From: Psychromonas algarum
Lineage (GTDB): Bacteria > Pseudomonadota > Gammaproteobacteria > Enterobacterales > Psychromonadaceae
Length of the DNA stretch: 64,000 nucleotides
Reading direction: 5' to 3'
NCBI RefSeq assembly: GCF_004376845.1
Contig: NZ_SNUW01000007.1
Span: 124,001-188,000 of the forward strand
This document shows positions 47,422-56,316 of this stretch, piece after piece (positions within the stretch are counted from its first letter, which is position 1; every line of letters starts with the position of its first letter). The notes below the pieces were generated by a model, which was given only the letters and a program-made list of their open reading frames with translations, searched no databases and was not told where the DNA came from. A program made the translations under genes and the position numbers.

Positions 47422-48876
47422 TTAAGCTTTATATTCACTCTCATCGATACCTAGTAATTCGGCAATACCCGCCGCATATGCTGGATCAGCTTTATAACAG
47501 TTAGTTAAATGACGTAACTGAATAGGTTTTGATGCGCCACCAATATTACCCGCAGTATTTTCAAATAATGTTTGTTGTTGCTTAGCCGTCATTAATTGGA
47601 ATAAAGCTCTAGGCTGTGAGTAGTAATCATCATCGTCTTCACGGAAATCAAAGTTTGCCGCATAACCATCGATTTTTAATGGTGGCTCTGAAAAATCAGG
47701 TTGCTCCACCCATTCACCTTTTGAGTTTGGTTCATAACCAATAGTGCCACCATGATTTCCATCAACACGCATTGCACCATCACGATGATAGCTGTGTACT
47801 GGGCAACGAGGAGCATTCACTGGAATTGAATGATGGTTAACACCCAAACGGTAGCGCTGCGCATCACCGTAAGAGAACAAACGACCTTGTAACATTTTAT
47901 CTGGTGAGAAGCTGATCCCAGGAACTACACTCGCTGGGTTAAATGCTGACTGCTCAACTTCAGCAAAGAAGTTTTCAGGGTTACGATTGAGTTCAAACTC
48001 ACCCACATCAATTAACGGGTAATCTTTATGTGGCCAAACTTTAGTTAAATCGAATGGATGATAAGGTACTTTTTCTGCATCTGCTTCAGGCATGATTTGA
48101 ACTTGGAATTTCCATTTTGGATAATCACCATTATCAATACTGTCTAATAAATCACGTTGATGGCTTTCACGATCTTCACCGATAACTTTTGCAGCTTCTT
48201 CTTCACTCAAGTTTTTAATGCCTTGTTGAGATTTCATGTGGAACTTAACCCAGAAACGCTCATTGGCGGCATTAATAAAACTAAATGTATGGCTACCAAA
48301 TCCATGCATATGGCGATAAGACGCAGGAATACCACGATCACTCATAACGATGGTTACTTGGTGCAGAGCTTCAGGCAATGATGACCAAAAATCCCAGTTA
48401 TTTTCTGCACTACGCATATTAGTACGAGGATCACGTTTCACTGCATGATTTAAATCAGGAAATTTTAAAGGGTCACGTAAAAAGAAAACAGGCGTATTAT
48501 TGCCCACTAAATCCCAGTTGCCTTCCTCAGTATAGAACTTCAAAGCAAAGCCACGAATATCACGCTCAGCATCAGCAGCACCACGTTCACCTGCTACGGT
48601 AGTAAAACGAGCAAATAACTCTGTTTTTTTACCAATTTCTGAAAATATTTTAGCTTTGGTATATTGAGTAATGTCATGAGTCACAGTAAAAGTACCGTAA
48701 GCACCTGAACCTTTTGCATGCATACGGCGTTCAGGAATAACTTCGCGATCAAAGTGTGCTAATTTTTCAAGAAACCACACATCTTGAAGAAGTTGAGGTC
48801 CTCGTTTCCCTGCTGTTTGTACATTTTGATTATGAGCAACAGGACATCCTGCTGCGGTAGTTAATTTCTTTTCCAT
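47422..48876 (-). CDS. katA: Catalase, small-subunit clade 3 (KatA-type)
   Basis: 484 residues, the length of clade 3 monofunctional haem catalases. The distal His53 is in [12 protein letters not shown], the distal Asn is in the NNTPVFF region (conserved Asn), and the proximal haem-ligand Tyr is in [13 protein letters not shown] near 336. It breaks down H2O2 in the cytosol. It is a single gene with a strong terminator, and the upstream region shows no clear OxyR box by eye. Confidence 0.96.
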   Translation of the reverse strand: MEKKLTTAAGCPVAHNQNVQTAGKRGPQLLQDVWFLEKLAHFDREVIPERRMHAKGSGAYGTFTVTHDITQYTKAKIFSEIGKKTELFARFTTVAGERGAADAERDIRGFALKFYTEEGNWDLVGNNTPVFFLRDPLKFPDLNHAVKRDPRTNMRSAENNWDFWSSLPEALHQVTIVMSDRGIPASYRHMHGFGSHTFSFINAANERFWVKFHMKSQQGIKNLSEEEAAKVIGEDRESHQRDLLDSIDNGDYPKWKFQVQIMPEADAEKVPYHPFDLTKVWPHKDYPLIDVGEFELNRNPENFFAEVEQSAFNPASVVPGISFSPDKMLQGRLFSYGDAQRYRLGVNHHSIPVNAPRCPVHSYHRDGAMRVDGNHGGTIGYEPNSKGEWVEQPDFSEPPLKIDGYAANFDFREDDDDYYSQPRALFQLMTAKQQQTLFENTAGNIGGASKPIQLRHLTNCYKADPAYAAGIAELLGIDESEYKA

Positions 48877-49097
48877 ACTTATCCTCTATCTATTTGATTT
48901 TTAATCATTAAATCAAAATTAATATACGTGTAAAGAGGTGACAAATATTGCGTTAAATCAAAGAAAATATAGGTATTTAAAAAGAATATATTCAACATTT
49001 CAAAGTTGCGATCGATATAGAAAATTAATACGTAATAGGCTCTTTTTCCATGTAGTTATACTCATGAAAAGCGTGAAAATCTTACGATAGATGCTTG

Positions 49098-49620
49098 CTT
49101 AAAGTATTGTCAACTCATCGGGTTTAACTAAGCAAATCCTCTAAAATTCGCTCTAAAATAAATTTTTGACACAACTCCCCCTATCCCATTATCTAAAGGC
49201 TCGATCGCGAAGAAGGTGATAATATTTCGCTTACATTAAATGACGAGCAGGGCGAAATAAGTTATTAACCACACAGTGGCAACTCAAAAAAAGTTACGCT
49301 TGTCTTTGGAATTTAAACTTCCGCCTTTATCCTTACGCTTTTGTACTAAAATATCTATTTCATCGCAGTCTTGATCTACTGCGCGCTATAGGTAATGTAA
49401 TACGCCATTCACTTTAATAGAAACTTCATCCAGATACCAAGTATCACCAAGCTGACCGAGGTTCTTTTTTTATCTAATTACAATAAGTCTAAGCATATTT
49501 TTACAGCACTGACGAATCGTTTCATAACTGACAACGACACTTCTGGCCGCAAACAATTATTCAATCACACGAAAGCTAAATGAGGAAAATTAACCAGCAG
49601 ATTTCACTTTGTATTAATAA
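49098..49620 (-). mobile_element. IS6-family transposase relic, copy 1
   Basis: Read on the minus strand, the degraded frame gives FRVIE then SVVVSYETIRQ, the N-terminal signature of IS6/IS26-type transposases, followed by pieces of the central region. It is riddled with stops and lacks about 200 bp that copy 2 (53082-53728) still has. The two copies share the downstream stretch with CTAAAGG...CGATCGCG and AAATAAGTTATTAA...CACA. The 48.9-50.07 kb gap otherwise shows a small minus-strand hairpin at 49662-49676 and no gene. Confidence 0.75.
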
Positions 49621-50068
49621 TACATCTAAGTTGTAAACCCCTTCTAAAAACAACAAAAAGAGCACCGAAAAGGTGCGCTCAGTACCGCTGCAGTGAAAAT
49701 AAAGAGTGTAATTGCAAATATTTTATTAAAAATATTTAGCTAAAAAGATCTTAAATAAAAAAATTTAATCAAAAAAAGTATTTTAAGGTATTAATGCAAA
49801 TTCACCCTTCACTCACAAAATAGTTATAAACCCTATAGGAGCAAAAATAACAGAATAAAAAACTTTTGTTGCATTTACTTGGGGCTTTACAAAGTTCTTT
49901 CCCCTAAATGACTTATTTCACCTTTTTGAAAAAATTATCAATGCGATTAAGAACAGATATCCTTGGCACAAAACCTGCTTTTTATTCTTTAGATTAATTT
50001 AATTGGCCCACAATAGTGCTTCTTCCAACATGGATGAAATGGCTCTACTACCAATAGGAAGTAATACA

Positions 50069-51073
50069 ATGAAAATTCAAAAGCCTTATCTTTTATTTTT
50101 AGGTGACGCACAAGATCCACTAGCAGCAAAAGTTGCTCAAGGCATTAATCAATGGCATCCAGAATACTGTGTAGGTCAATATCGCATGGAGAGCTGTGTT
50201 GCTGATTGTGGTCTAACAGAGATGGATATTGAGCAAGCCAAAGCAGCTGGCGTAAAAACATTAGTGATTGGCGTTGCAAATCGCGGTGGAATTATCTCCG
50301 ATAAATGGATTGCTATTTTGACTGAAGCCCTTAAGGCAGGTTTTGACCTTGCTGCTGGTCTACATAACAAATTAAACGATATTCCTGAACTTAAAGAGTT
50401 AGCAGATAGCTTAGGTCGTAACCTGTTTGATGTGCGCTTTCCAACTCAAACATTTCCTGTTGCAACTGGATTAAAACGTTCAGGTAAACGTTTACTACAA
50501 GTGGGTACAGATTGCTCTGTTGGTAAAATGTACACAGCTCTAGCACTTGAAAAAGAGATGTTAGCGCAGGGTATGAACGTAAGCTTCCGTGCAACAGGAC
50601 AAACAGGTATTTTAATTAGTGGCTCAGGTGTCAGCATTGATGCGGTTGTTGCGGATTTTATTGCTGGTGCAGTTGAGACAATCACACCTGAAAATGATGC
50701 AGATCACTGGGATGTTATTGAAGGACAAGGTTCTCTATTTCATGCCTCTTTTTCTGGTGTAACCGCTGGCCTAATTCACGGTTCACAAGCTGATGCTTTA
50801 ATTCTATGCCATGAACCAACCCGTGAACATATGCGTGGTTTACCAACTTACTCACTTCCTGACTTACAAACATGTATGGATCTCAACCTTACTTTTGCAC
50901 GTACCGTTAATCCAAACGTGAAATTTGTAGGTATTTCTGTGAACACTTCAAATCTATCGGAAACTGAAGCTAAAGAATACCTAGATGGGGTTGAAGCACA
51001 GTTTGCTCTACCTGCAGTTGATCCTTTCCGTGAAGGCGTTAGCCGTATTGTTACTGAGCTGAAAAAGATCTAA
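50069..51073 (+). CDS. dgcN: D-glutamate N-acetyltransferase DgcN (DUF1611)
   Basis: 334 residues from ATG 50069 (AGGAAG ribosome site, 8 nt spacing); a frame start at 50003 lacks one. An N-terminal Rossmann-like domain is followed by a P-loop-like domain with GTDCSVGKMYT at 146-156 and the conserved EGQGSLFHASFSG near 228. DUF1611 proteins of marine bacteria have been shown to acetylate D-glutamate, the first step of a D-Glu degradation route. The next gene is the matching racemase 10 bp downstream, which strengthens the call. Confidence 0.85.
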   Translation: MKIQKPYLLFLGDAQDPLAAKVAQGINQWHPEYCVGQYRMESCVADCGLTEMDIEQAKAAGVKTLVIGVANRGGIISDKWIAILTEALKAGFDLAAGLHNKLNDIPELKELADSLGRNLFDVRFPTQTFPVATGLKRSGKRLLQVGTDCSVGKMYTALALEKEMLAQGMNVSFRATGQTGILISGSGVSIDAVVADFIAGAVETITPENDADHWDVIEGQGSLFHASFSGVTAGLIHGSQADALILCHEPTREHMRGLPTYSLPDLQTCMDLNLTFARTVNPNVKFVGISVNTSNLSETEAKEYLDGVEAQFALPAVDPFREGVSRIVTELKKI

Positions 51074-51083
51074 GGATACAATT

Positions 51084-52061
51084 ATGAAGGTTAAACTATT
51101 TGAAGAAAGTTGGCCGGTTAATGGCACCTTTACTATTTCTCGTGGTAGCAGAACACACACCCGAGTTGTTGTAGTTGAATTACAACAGGGCGAATATATT
51201 GGTCGCGGTGAGTGTGTGCCTTATGCTCGCTATGGTGAATCTATAGAATCAGTTCTTGCCGAGCTTGCAGAGCTGACCGTCAAAGTTGAAAACGGTTTAA
51301 CCCGAAAAGAGATGCAGTATTTACTACCCGCAGGTGCTGCGCGTAATGCACTTGATTGTGCCTATTGGGATTTTGAATGCAAAAAAGCAAAGCAACGAAT
51401 TTGGCAATATTTATCGGTTCCACAACCGAAGTCTGTCATCACCGCTTTTACGTTATCTTTAGATACACCCGAAAACATGAAACTAGCCGCGATAGAAAAT
51501 GTACATAGACCCCTGCTGAAATTAAAACTTGCTGGTGAAGGTGATGTTGAACGCGTAGCTGCCGTTCGAGAAGGCTCTCCAGGTGCACGTATTATTGTTG
51601 ACGCAAATGAAGGTTGGAATGAAGAACAGTATCTTGAGATGGTGCCTGAATTAGTAAAATTAGGTGTAGAAATGATTGAACAGCCACTGCCCGCCAATGA
51701 TGACTCTGCACTTGAGCACCTACCTAGACCTATCACACTCTGTGCTGATGAATCTTGCCATGATAGAAGTAGCTTGCCAAAAATTATCGGTCGCTACGAC
51801 ATGGTCAATATTAAAACAGATAAAACAGGCGGTTTAACTGAAGCACTTGCGCTAAAAGAAGAGGCGCAACAAGCTGGCTTACAAGTAATGGTAGGCTGCA
51901 TGCTTGCTACTTCCCTTGCAATGGCGCCTGCATTTATAGTTGCTCAAGATGTACAGGTCGTCGACCTTGATGGTCCCCTGCTTCTTGCTGAAGACAGAGA
52001 ATCCCCAATCCCATTTACTGACAGTCTAATGAATGTCTATCAAGCGAAGCTTTGGGGCTAA
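51084..52061 (+). CDS. dgcA: N-acetyl-D-glutamate racemase DgcA (enolase superfamily)
   Basis: 325 residues of the dipeptide-epimerase group of the enolase superfamily. The catalytic apparatus is visible: K146-L-K148 on one face, metal ligands Asp173 (IIVDANEGW), Glu199 (MIEQPLP) and Asp222 (CADES), and Lys247 (or Lys244) on the other face. Alone it would be called an L-Ala-D/L-Glu epimerase, but the dgcN partner points to N-acetyl-D-Glu to N-acetyl-L-Glu. The final deacetylase is not in this window. Confidence 0.82.
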   Translation: MKVKLFEESWPVNGTFTISRGSRTHTRVVVVELQQGEYIGRGECVPYARYGESIESVLAELAELTVKVENGLTRKEMQYLLPAGAARNALDCAYWDFECKKAKQRIWQYLSVPQPKSVITAFTLSLDTPENMKLAAIENVHRPLLKLKLAGEGDVERVAAVREGSPGARIIVDANEGWNEEQYLEMVPELVKLGVEMIEQPLPANDDSALEHLPRPITLCADESCHDRSSLPKIIGRYDMVNIKTDKTGGLTEALALKEEAQQAGLQVMVGCMLATSLAMAPAFIVAQDVQVVDLDGPLLLAEDRESPIPFTDSLMNVYQAKLWG

Positions 52062-52119
52062 TATTTAATTTTATATATATCAATGATGCAACTTATTGCT
52101 ATCAAAGAAGGAATGTTTT

Positions 52120-52980
52120 ATGGAACGTACTGTATATCTAGACGGTCAATTTATTAAAGAAAGTGAAGCAAAAGTTTCTATTTTTGATCGTGGTTTTCTT
52201 TTTGGGGATGCTGTATACGAAGTAACAGCTGTACTTAATGGTCTATTAGTAGAGAATGAAGGTCATATGCTTCGTTTACAACGATCGTGTGATGAGCTAC
52301 AAATTGCACTTCCAGTAACAATAGAGCAGATCATAGCTATTCAAAGAGAATTAATTAAAGTAAACCAACTCGACGAAGGCGGCATCTATCTACAAGTAAG
52401 CCGTGGCAACGCAGGTGATCGTGATTTTGCTTACCCTTCTGCGGATGTAAAACCAACACTGGTTCTATTTACACAAGCACGCTCTCTACTTAATACACCT
52501 AAAGCGACCAAAGGAATGAAGGTGATCACCACCGAGGATATTCGTTGGAAACGTCGTGATATTAAAACCGTTGGCCTACTTGCACCTTGCATGGCTAAAC
52601 AAGGTGCTCTTGATAAACAAGTCGATGATGCATGGTTAATCGAAGATGGGTATATCACAGAAGGTAGCTCTAACAATGCTTATATTGTTACGCAAGAGGG
52701 GGTATTAATTACACGCGCACTGAGCAATGATATTTTACATGGGATCACCCGTAAGGCACTGCTTGAGCTTGCTGAAAAAGAAAATATGAAAATCGAAGAG
52801 CGCTCTTTCACCGTTGAAGAAGCTTATCAAGCAAGCGAAGCTTTTGTTAGTTCGGCAACGACTTTTGTATGGCCTGTTATAGAAATCGATGGCAAAACGA
52901 TCGCAGACGGTAAACCCGGTTCAGTTGCGACTAAACTACGAAATATTTATATTGAATTGGCACTGCAAACGGCTGAATAA
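52120..52980 (+). CDS. dat: D-amino-acid aminotransferase (fold IV PLP enzyme)
   Basis: 286 residues from ATG 52120 with an AGAAGGA ribosome site. It has the fold IV features: FDRGFLFGDAVYEV near 22-35, the PLP lysine Lys149 in KRRDIKTVGLL, and EGSSNNAYIV near 185. It moves the amino group between D-alanine or other D-amino acids and 2-oxoglutarate, yielding D-glutamate. Set after dgcN-dgcA, it would feed D-amino nitrogen into the D-Glu route. Branched-chain or ADC-lyase relatives share the fold, but the motifs fit Dat best. Confidence 0.82.
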   Translation: MERTVYLDGQFIKESEAKVSIFDRGFLFGDAVYEVTAVLNGLLVENEGHMLRLQRSCDELQIALPVTIEQIIAIQRELIKVNQLDEGGIYLQVSRGNAGDRDFAYPSADVKPTLVLFTQARSLLNTPKATKGMKVITTEDIRWKRRDIKTVGLLAPCMAKQGALDKQVDDAWLIEDGYITEGSSNNAYIVTQEGVLITRALSNDILHGITRKALLELAEKENMKIEERSFTVEEAYQASEAFVSSATTFVWPVIEIDGKTIADGKPGSVATKLRNIYIELALQTAE

Positions 52981-53081
52981 GCAGTTTTTTCTAGCCTCAA
53001 CACACTGTCCAAAACTCAATACAACTGCCTATCATTAACTTAATCATTTAACGATAAGCAGTTGTATAAGCAGCAATCGCC

Positions 53082-53728
53082 CTTAAAGTATCTAAGGATA
53101 TTGTCAACTTATCCAAGCGGGATGATTAAAAGCAATAAAATAACCCTCAATCTAAATTTTGGATACAACTAACCCGTTCCCATTCTCTAAAGGGGCGATC
53201 GCGGAAAAGGCGATAATGTTTCGCTTGCATTAAATGTCGACCAGGTCGAAATAAGTTATTAATCACACCATGGCAACTCAAAAAACGTTGAGCTTGACCA
53301 TGGGATTTGAATCACCGCATTTGCCTTTCTTGTTGTCGAGTGGGCTGATGCGATAATTCACACACGTTATTTTCATATTGAACGGTTGAGTGTTCCACAC
53401 TTGGTATTACTTCTTTTTTTGCTGCAGAGTAACTTGCCAGTTTATCAGTCACAATCTTCAACGGCATCACTCCCTGCCCTTTTAATAACCGCTTAAAGAA
53501 TCGCATGGCTGCTCTTTTATCTTTACGCTTTTGCACCAGAATTCAATTTCATCACCATCTTGATTTACGGCTCGCCAAAAGTAATGTAATACGCCATTGA
53601 TCTTAATAAAGACCTCATCCAGATACCAGTATCTCCAAGCTGACTACGGCTCTTTTTTATTTGATTGCAATACATTGTTCCATACTTTTTGCACCACTGA
53701 CGAATCGTTTCATAACTAACAACCCCCT
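53082..53728 (-). mobile_element. IS6-family transposase relic, copy 2
   Basis: The minus-strand frames give GVVSYETIRQWCKKYG, then after frameshifts KRKDKRAAMRFFKRLLK, LKIVTDKLASY and CELSHQPTRQQERQMR, i.e. the central DDE region of an IS6/IS26-like transposase. Frameshifts separate the parts, and the N-terminal segment is missing exactly where the IS3-family element begins (about 53730). Same orientation as copy 1. Together the relics flank dgcN-dgcA-dat. Confidence 0.82.
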
Positions 53729-53797
53729 GTGTCAGACTAGTTGTCACTCCTTAGTTTTCACTTAATAATAAAGACAGGGAGCGGTAATTAGATTGGA

Positions 53798-54286
53798 ATG
53801 ACTGGATATTCACCAGAAAGAAAAGAAGCTGTTTTAAGTAAAGTATTACCACCACAATCAAGGTCGGTAGTTGAAGTTGCTAATGAAGAAGGCATACACT
53901 GTAGTACTTTATATGCTTGGCTAAAAGTAGCTAAAAACAACGGTATAACTATGTCTAACTCAACGTCTTTAACGGCGGAAAAGAAGCTTGCGATTATTAT
54001 TGAAACCAGTCCTTTAACTGAATCTGAATTGGCAAAGTATTGCCGTGAAAATGGCTTTTATCCAGAGCAAATAAAGGCTTGGAAAAGTGAGTTTGTACAA
54101 GGCATGCAAATAAAAAAAGTAAGCAAAAAAGCCAGTATTAAAGAAGCCCAAGCAGATAAAGCTGAGATCAAGAAACTAAAAAAAGAGCTACGACGCAAGG
54201 AGAAAGCGCTTGCTGAAACTGCTGCCATATTGGTGCTAAGAAAAAAGTTGAACGCTCTCTACGGCCAAGAGGACGAGGAGAGCTAA
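53798..54286 (+). CDS. IS3-family OrfA (DNA-binding transposase subunit)
   Basis: 162 residues: an N-terminal helix-turn-helix (VVEVANEEGIHCSTLYAWLK) and a second one near 75-95, then a leucine-zipper-like coiled coil (residues 120-155, ELRRKEKALAETAAILVLRKK). This is the long OrfA type. An A-AAA-AAG heptamer at 54241-54247 within its 3' end allows -1 shift into OrfB, giving the OrfAB transposase. Confidence 0.88.
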   Translation: MTGYSPERKEAVLSKVLPPQSRSVVEVANEEGIHCSTLYAWLKVAKNNGITMSNSTSLTAEKKLAIIIETSPLTESELAKYCRENGFYPEQIKAWKSEFVQGMQIKKVSKKASIKEAQADKAEIKKLKKELRRKEKALAETAAILVLRKKLNALYGQEDEES

Positions 54287-55332
54287 CGGCATTACTTGAA
54301 CGACAAAAGTTAATTACTCTGATTAATAAGGCTTTTACAGCAGGTGCTAGAAAAGCAATTGCTTGCTCTGAAGCAGGAATAAGCCTGAGAACCTATCGTC
54401 GCTGGATAAAAGAAGATGCTCTGATGGTTGGAGATAGGCGCCTTGATGCTGATAGACCTGAGCCGAAAAACAAGTTAACTGATGCTGAACGGGCATCAGT
54501 TTTAGCGATTTGTAACAGTAAAGAATATGCAAGTTTACCCCCTTCTCAGATAGTGCCTTCATTATTGGATTCGGGGGTATATATCGCTTCAGTATCAGCG
54601 TTTTATCGGGTTCTGAAACAGGTTGGTCAACTCGTTCATCGAGGGCGTAGTAAAGTCCGTAAAAAAGTCAGTAAACCAACCACATATACCGCTAATAAAG
54701 CGAATGAAGTGTGGTCATGGGATATCACTTATTGCCACTCAAAAGTTCGGGGACAATATTATTATTTGTACATGATAGAAGATATTTATAGTCGAAAAAT
54801 AGTCGGCTATGAGGTATATGAAAATGAGTGTGGTATCAAGGCTGGTGAGTTACTTGAACGAACCTGCTGGCGAGAGAAAATAGGTCGCAACCCGCTCGTT
54901 TTACATTCTGATAATGGTGCACCAATGAAAGCGGTGACGATGAAAGTAAAAATGGAAGAGCTCGGTGTTACGCCGTCATATAACAGACCAAGAGTGAGTA
55001 ACGATAACCCGTATTCTGAATCTACATTTAGGACGCTAAAATATCGACCTGATTGGCCATCTCATGGGTTTAGCGATTTAAGTGAGGTACGAGATTGGGT
55101 GCAAGGTTTTGTGACCTGGTATAACACGGAGCACAAGCACAGCAGGATTAAGTTCATTACACCTAGTGAACGGCATGATGGTTTAGATACAGATATACTA
55201 AATAAGAGAAAAATCGTATTACTAGATGCTAGGGCTAAAAACCCACTGCGTTGGTCTGGTGAGGTTCAAGACTGTAATGCAATTGGAGCTGTCACATTAA
55301 ATCCAGATACTCCTAAGAAAGAAGCAGCATAA
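54241..55332 (+). CDS. IS3-family OrfB (DDE transposase part)
   Basis: The frame is open from the slippery heptamer on, without a ribosome site, as expected for expression by frameshifting; the first ATG is at 54424. It has an HTH-like start (CSEAGISLRTYRRWIKED), then the catalytic rve domain with Asp in WSWDITY, Asp in LHSDNGAP and Glu in NPYSESTF. It ends HKHSRIKFITPSERH and a short tail. All three acidic residues are intact. Confidence 0.88.
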   Translation, partial: KKVERSLRPRGRGELTALLERQKLITLINKAFTAGARKAIACSEAGISLRTYRRWIKEDALMVGDRRLDADRPEPKNKLTDAERASVLAICNSKEYASLPPSQIVPSLLDSGVYIASVSAFYRVLKQVGQLVHRGRSKVRKKVSKPTTYTANKANEVWSWDITYCHSKVRGQYYYLYMIEDIYSRKIVGYEVYENECGIKAGELLERTCWREKIGRNPLVLHSDNGAPMKAVTMKVKMEELGVTPSYNRPRVSNDNPYSESTFRTLKYRPDWPSHGFSDLSEVRDWVQGFVTWYNTEHKHSRIKFITPSERHDGLDTDILNKRKIVLLDARAKNPLRWSGEVQDCNAIGAVTLNPDTPKKEAA

Positions 55333-55456
55333 AAATTAGCTAATGAGTGCCAACTGTCTTGAAAAACACCGAACTTACAGAGGGTAAAAATAGGGTTGGT
55401 CTACAAATGGGCGACTTTTGGTCCCCCAACTATTTTTTCAAACAGCAGAAACAAAA

Positions 55457-55480
55457 AAACCAAGCACAAGTGCTTGGTTT
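55457..55480 (-). terminator. Terminator of the tRNA-Gly transcript
   Basis: AAACCAAGCAC-AA-GTGCTTGGTTT is a perfect stem. Read on the minus strand it follows the tRNA 3' end by about 15 nt and is followed by seven T's. It was probably co-maintained as part of the target or attachment segment. Confidence 0.88.
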
Positions 55481-55495
55481 TAAAGTATAAATAGT

Positions 55496-55542
55496 TGGAG
55501 CGGGCAGCGGGAATCGAACCCGCATTATCAGCTTGGAAGGCT
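55496..55542 (-). other. tRNA-Gly(UCC) 3' fragment = attachment site of a genomic island
   Basis: Minus-strand reading gives the 3' 47 nt of tRNA-Gly with anticodon TCC: anticodon loop CCTTCCAAGC, T arm GCGGGTTCGATTCCCGC and acceptor GCCCGCTCCA. They match the E. coli gene almost base for base. Homology stops in the anticodon arm at 55542; the 5' half is absent. This is the distal direct repeat that tRNA-targeting integrases leave, so the island lies to the right and the intact tRNA should be beyond the window. CTTAGA/TCTAAG (55541-55559) forms a small inverted repeat at the junction. Confidence 0.85.
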
Positions 55543-55844
55543 TAGATGTATATTCTAAGTAAATTAAAATAAAACAATAAGATACATAAAAACAATATGT
55601 TACATTAATTTATCGACACCATTTAACACCATTAAAAGTCCTTTTTCATGGTCAAAAAGATAATTATTGGCCACCAAAGAAGGCTGAAAATTTAGCGATT
55701 ACAAAAAAAAACCTGACAATCAATGGTTAAAATAAAGCCAAAAACATGTTGGTAAGTTTTTTTAAAGCTACTTTTTAAATGGAAAATTAATATTTATCTC
55801 TATTAAAAACCATACTATTTTACACTAATTTTTGCCATTAACAC

Positions 55845-56003
55845 GCTTATTAAAAAGGGACGTAAACAGCTTGGGTTAGAGCAACGAAATTTTGCTTTTA
55901 TTAATTGGCATGAAGCGACAACAATCTCAACGCATTGAAGAAGGCCAATATACAAAAGTATCAACATGACTGAGTGTACTGAGGAAGTCCAATTAACTTA
56001 TTA
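55845..56003 (+). pseudogene. Broken XRE/HipB-like helix-turn-helix gene
   Basis: Two frames together spell a HipB-type HTH: IKKGRKQLGLEQRNFA in one frame, then RIEEGQYTKVST and LSVLRKSN in another, with a stop between. The pattern fits a decayed antitoxin gene. It is on the opposite strand from the intact hipBA pair. The rest of 55560-56150 holds no gene I can support. Confidence 0.45.
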
Positions 56004-56155
56004 ATCTGAGCAGAGTGAGTTCCACTCTCACACTTTAATGCGCTTTATTATGTTAAAACTTACATTTTTATGCGCCTAAAAGTGTGGTGATATCGTACCA
56101 CCACTTTATTATGCAGGACATGCGATGAATACGCACCTAAAGGGCTGCGATTAGC

Positions 56156-56308
56156 TTACGCCAAAGTCAGCCAGTTAAACTTGCTGCTTTTATTTTTCAA
56201 TTTTCTCTCTAGCTCAGGAATAGACTCACCCGTTTCTATCGCAGTAGAGCTTGCAACGGCACGATATATTTGAAGCTTTAAAAGCTCCTTTTTCTTTTTA
56301 CTCGTCAT
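56156..56308 (-). CDS. Small 50-aa ORF following hipA
   Basis: ATG at 56308 is 9 bp after the hipA stop and is preceded by GGGGAC. The peptide is basic and helical (MTSKKKKELLKLQIYRAV, ending FNWLTLA). It is in the same direction as hipBA and may be a third operon member or the end of a larger lost gene. I recognise no family. Confidence 0.4.
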   Translation of the reverse strand: MTSKKKKELLKLQIYRAVASSTAIETGESIPELERKLKNKSSKFNWLTLA

Positions 56309-56316
56309 TGTCCCCA

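Larger units (their letters stand above)
53732..55362 (+). mobile_element. IS3-family insertion sequence
   Basis: An orfA-orfB element of about 1.63 kb. Imperfect terminal inverted repeats (about 13 of 18 matching) are seen at 53732-53749 (TCAGACTAGTTGTCACTC) and 55345-55362. It abuts the broken N-terminus of the IS6 relic, so it probably inserted there; the far flank does not continue the relic, meaning a later deletion or rearrangement. Both ORFs look intact, so it may still be active. Confidence 0.75.

Noticed and set aside
49662-49676. GCACC-GAAAA-GGTGC hairpin with T run on the minus strand
   Set aside because: It looks like a minus-strand terminator, but no minus-strand gene ends there; probably a leftover of the IS relic region.
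56030-56160. Possible integron attC-like sequence (GCGCCTAA ... GTGGTGATATCGTACCACC)
   Set aside because: No matching core-site pair and no integron integrase; only a short GTGGT/ACCAC stem.
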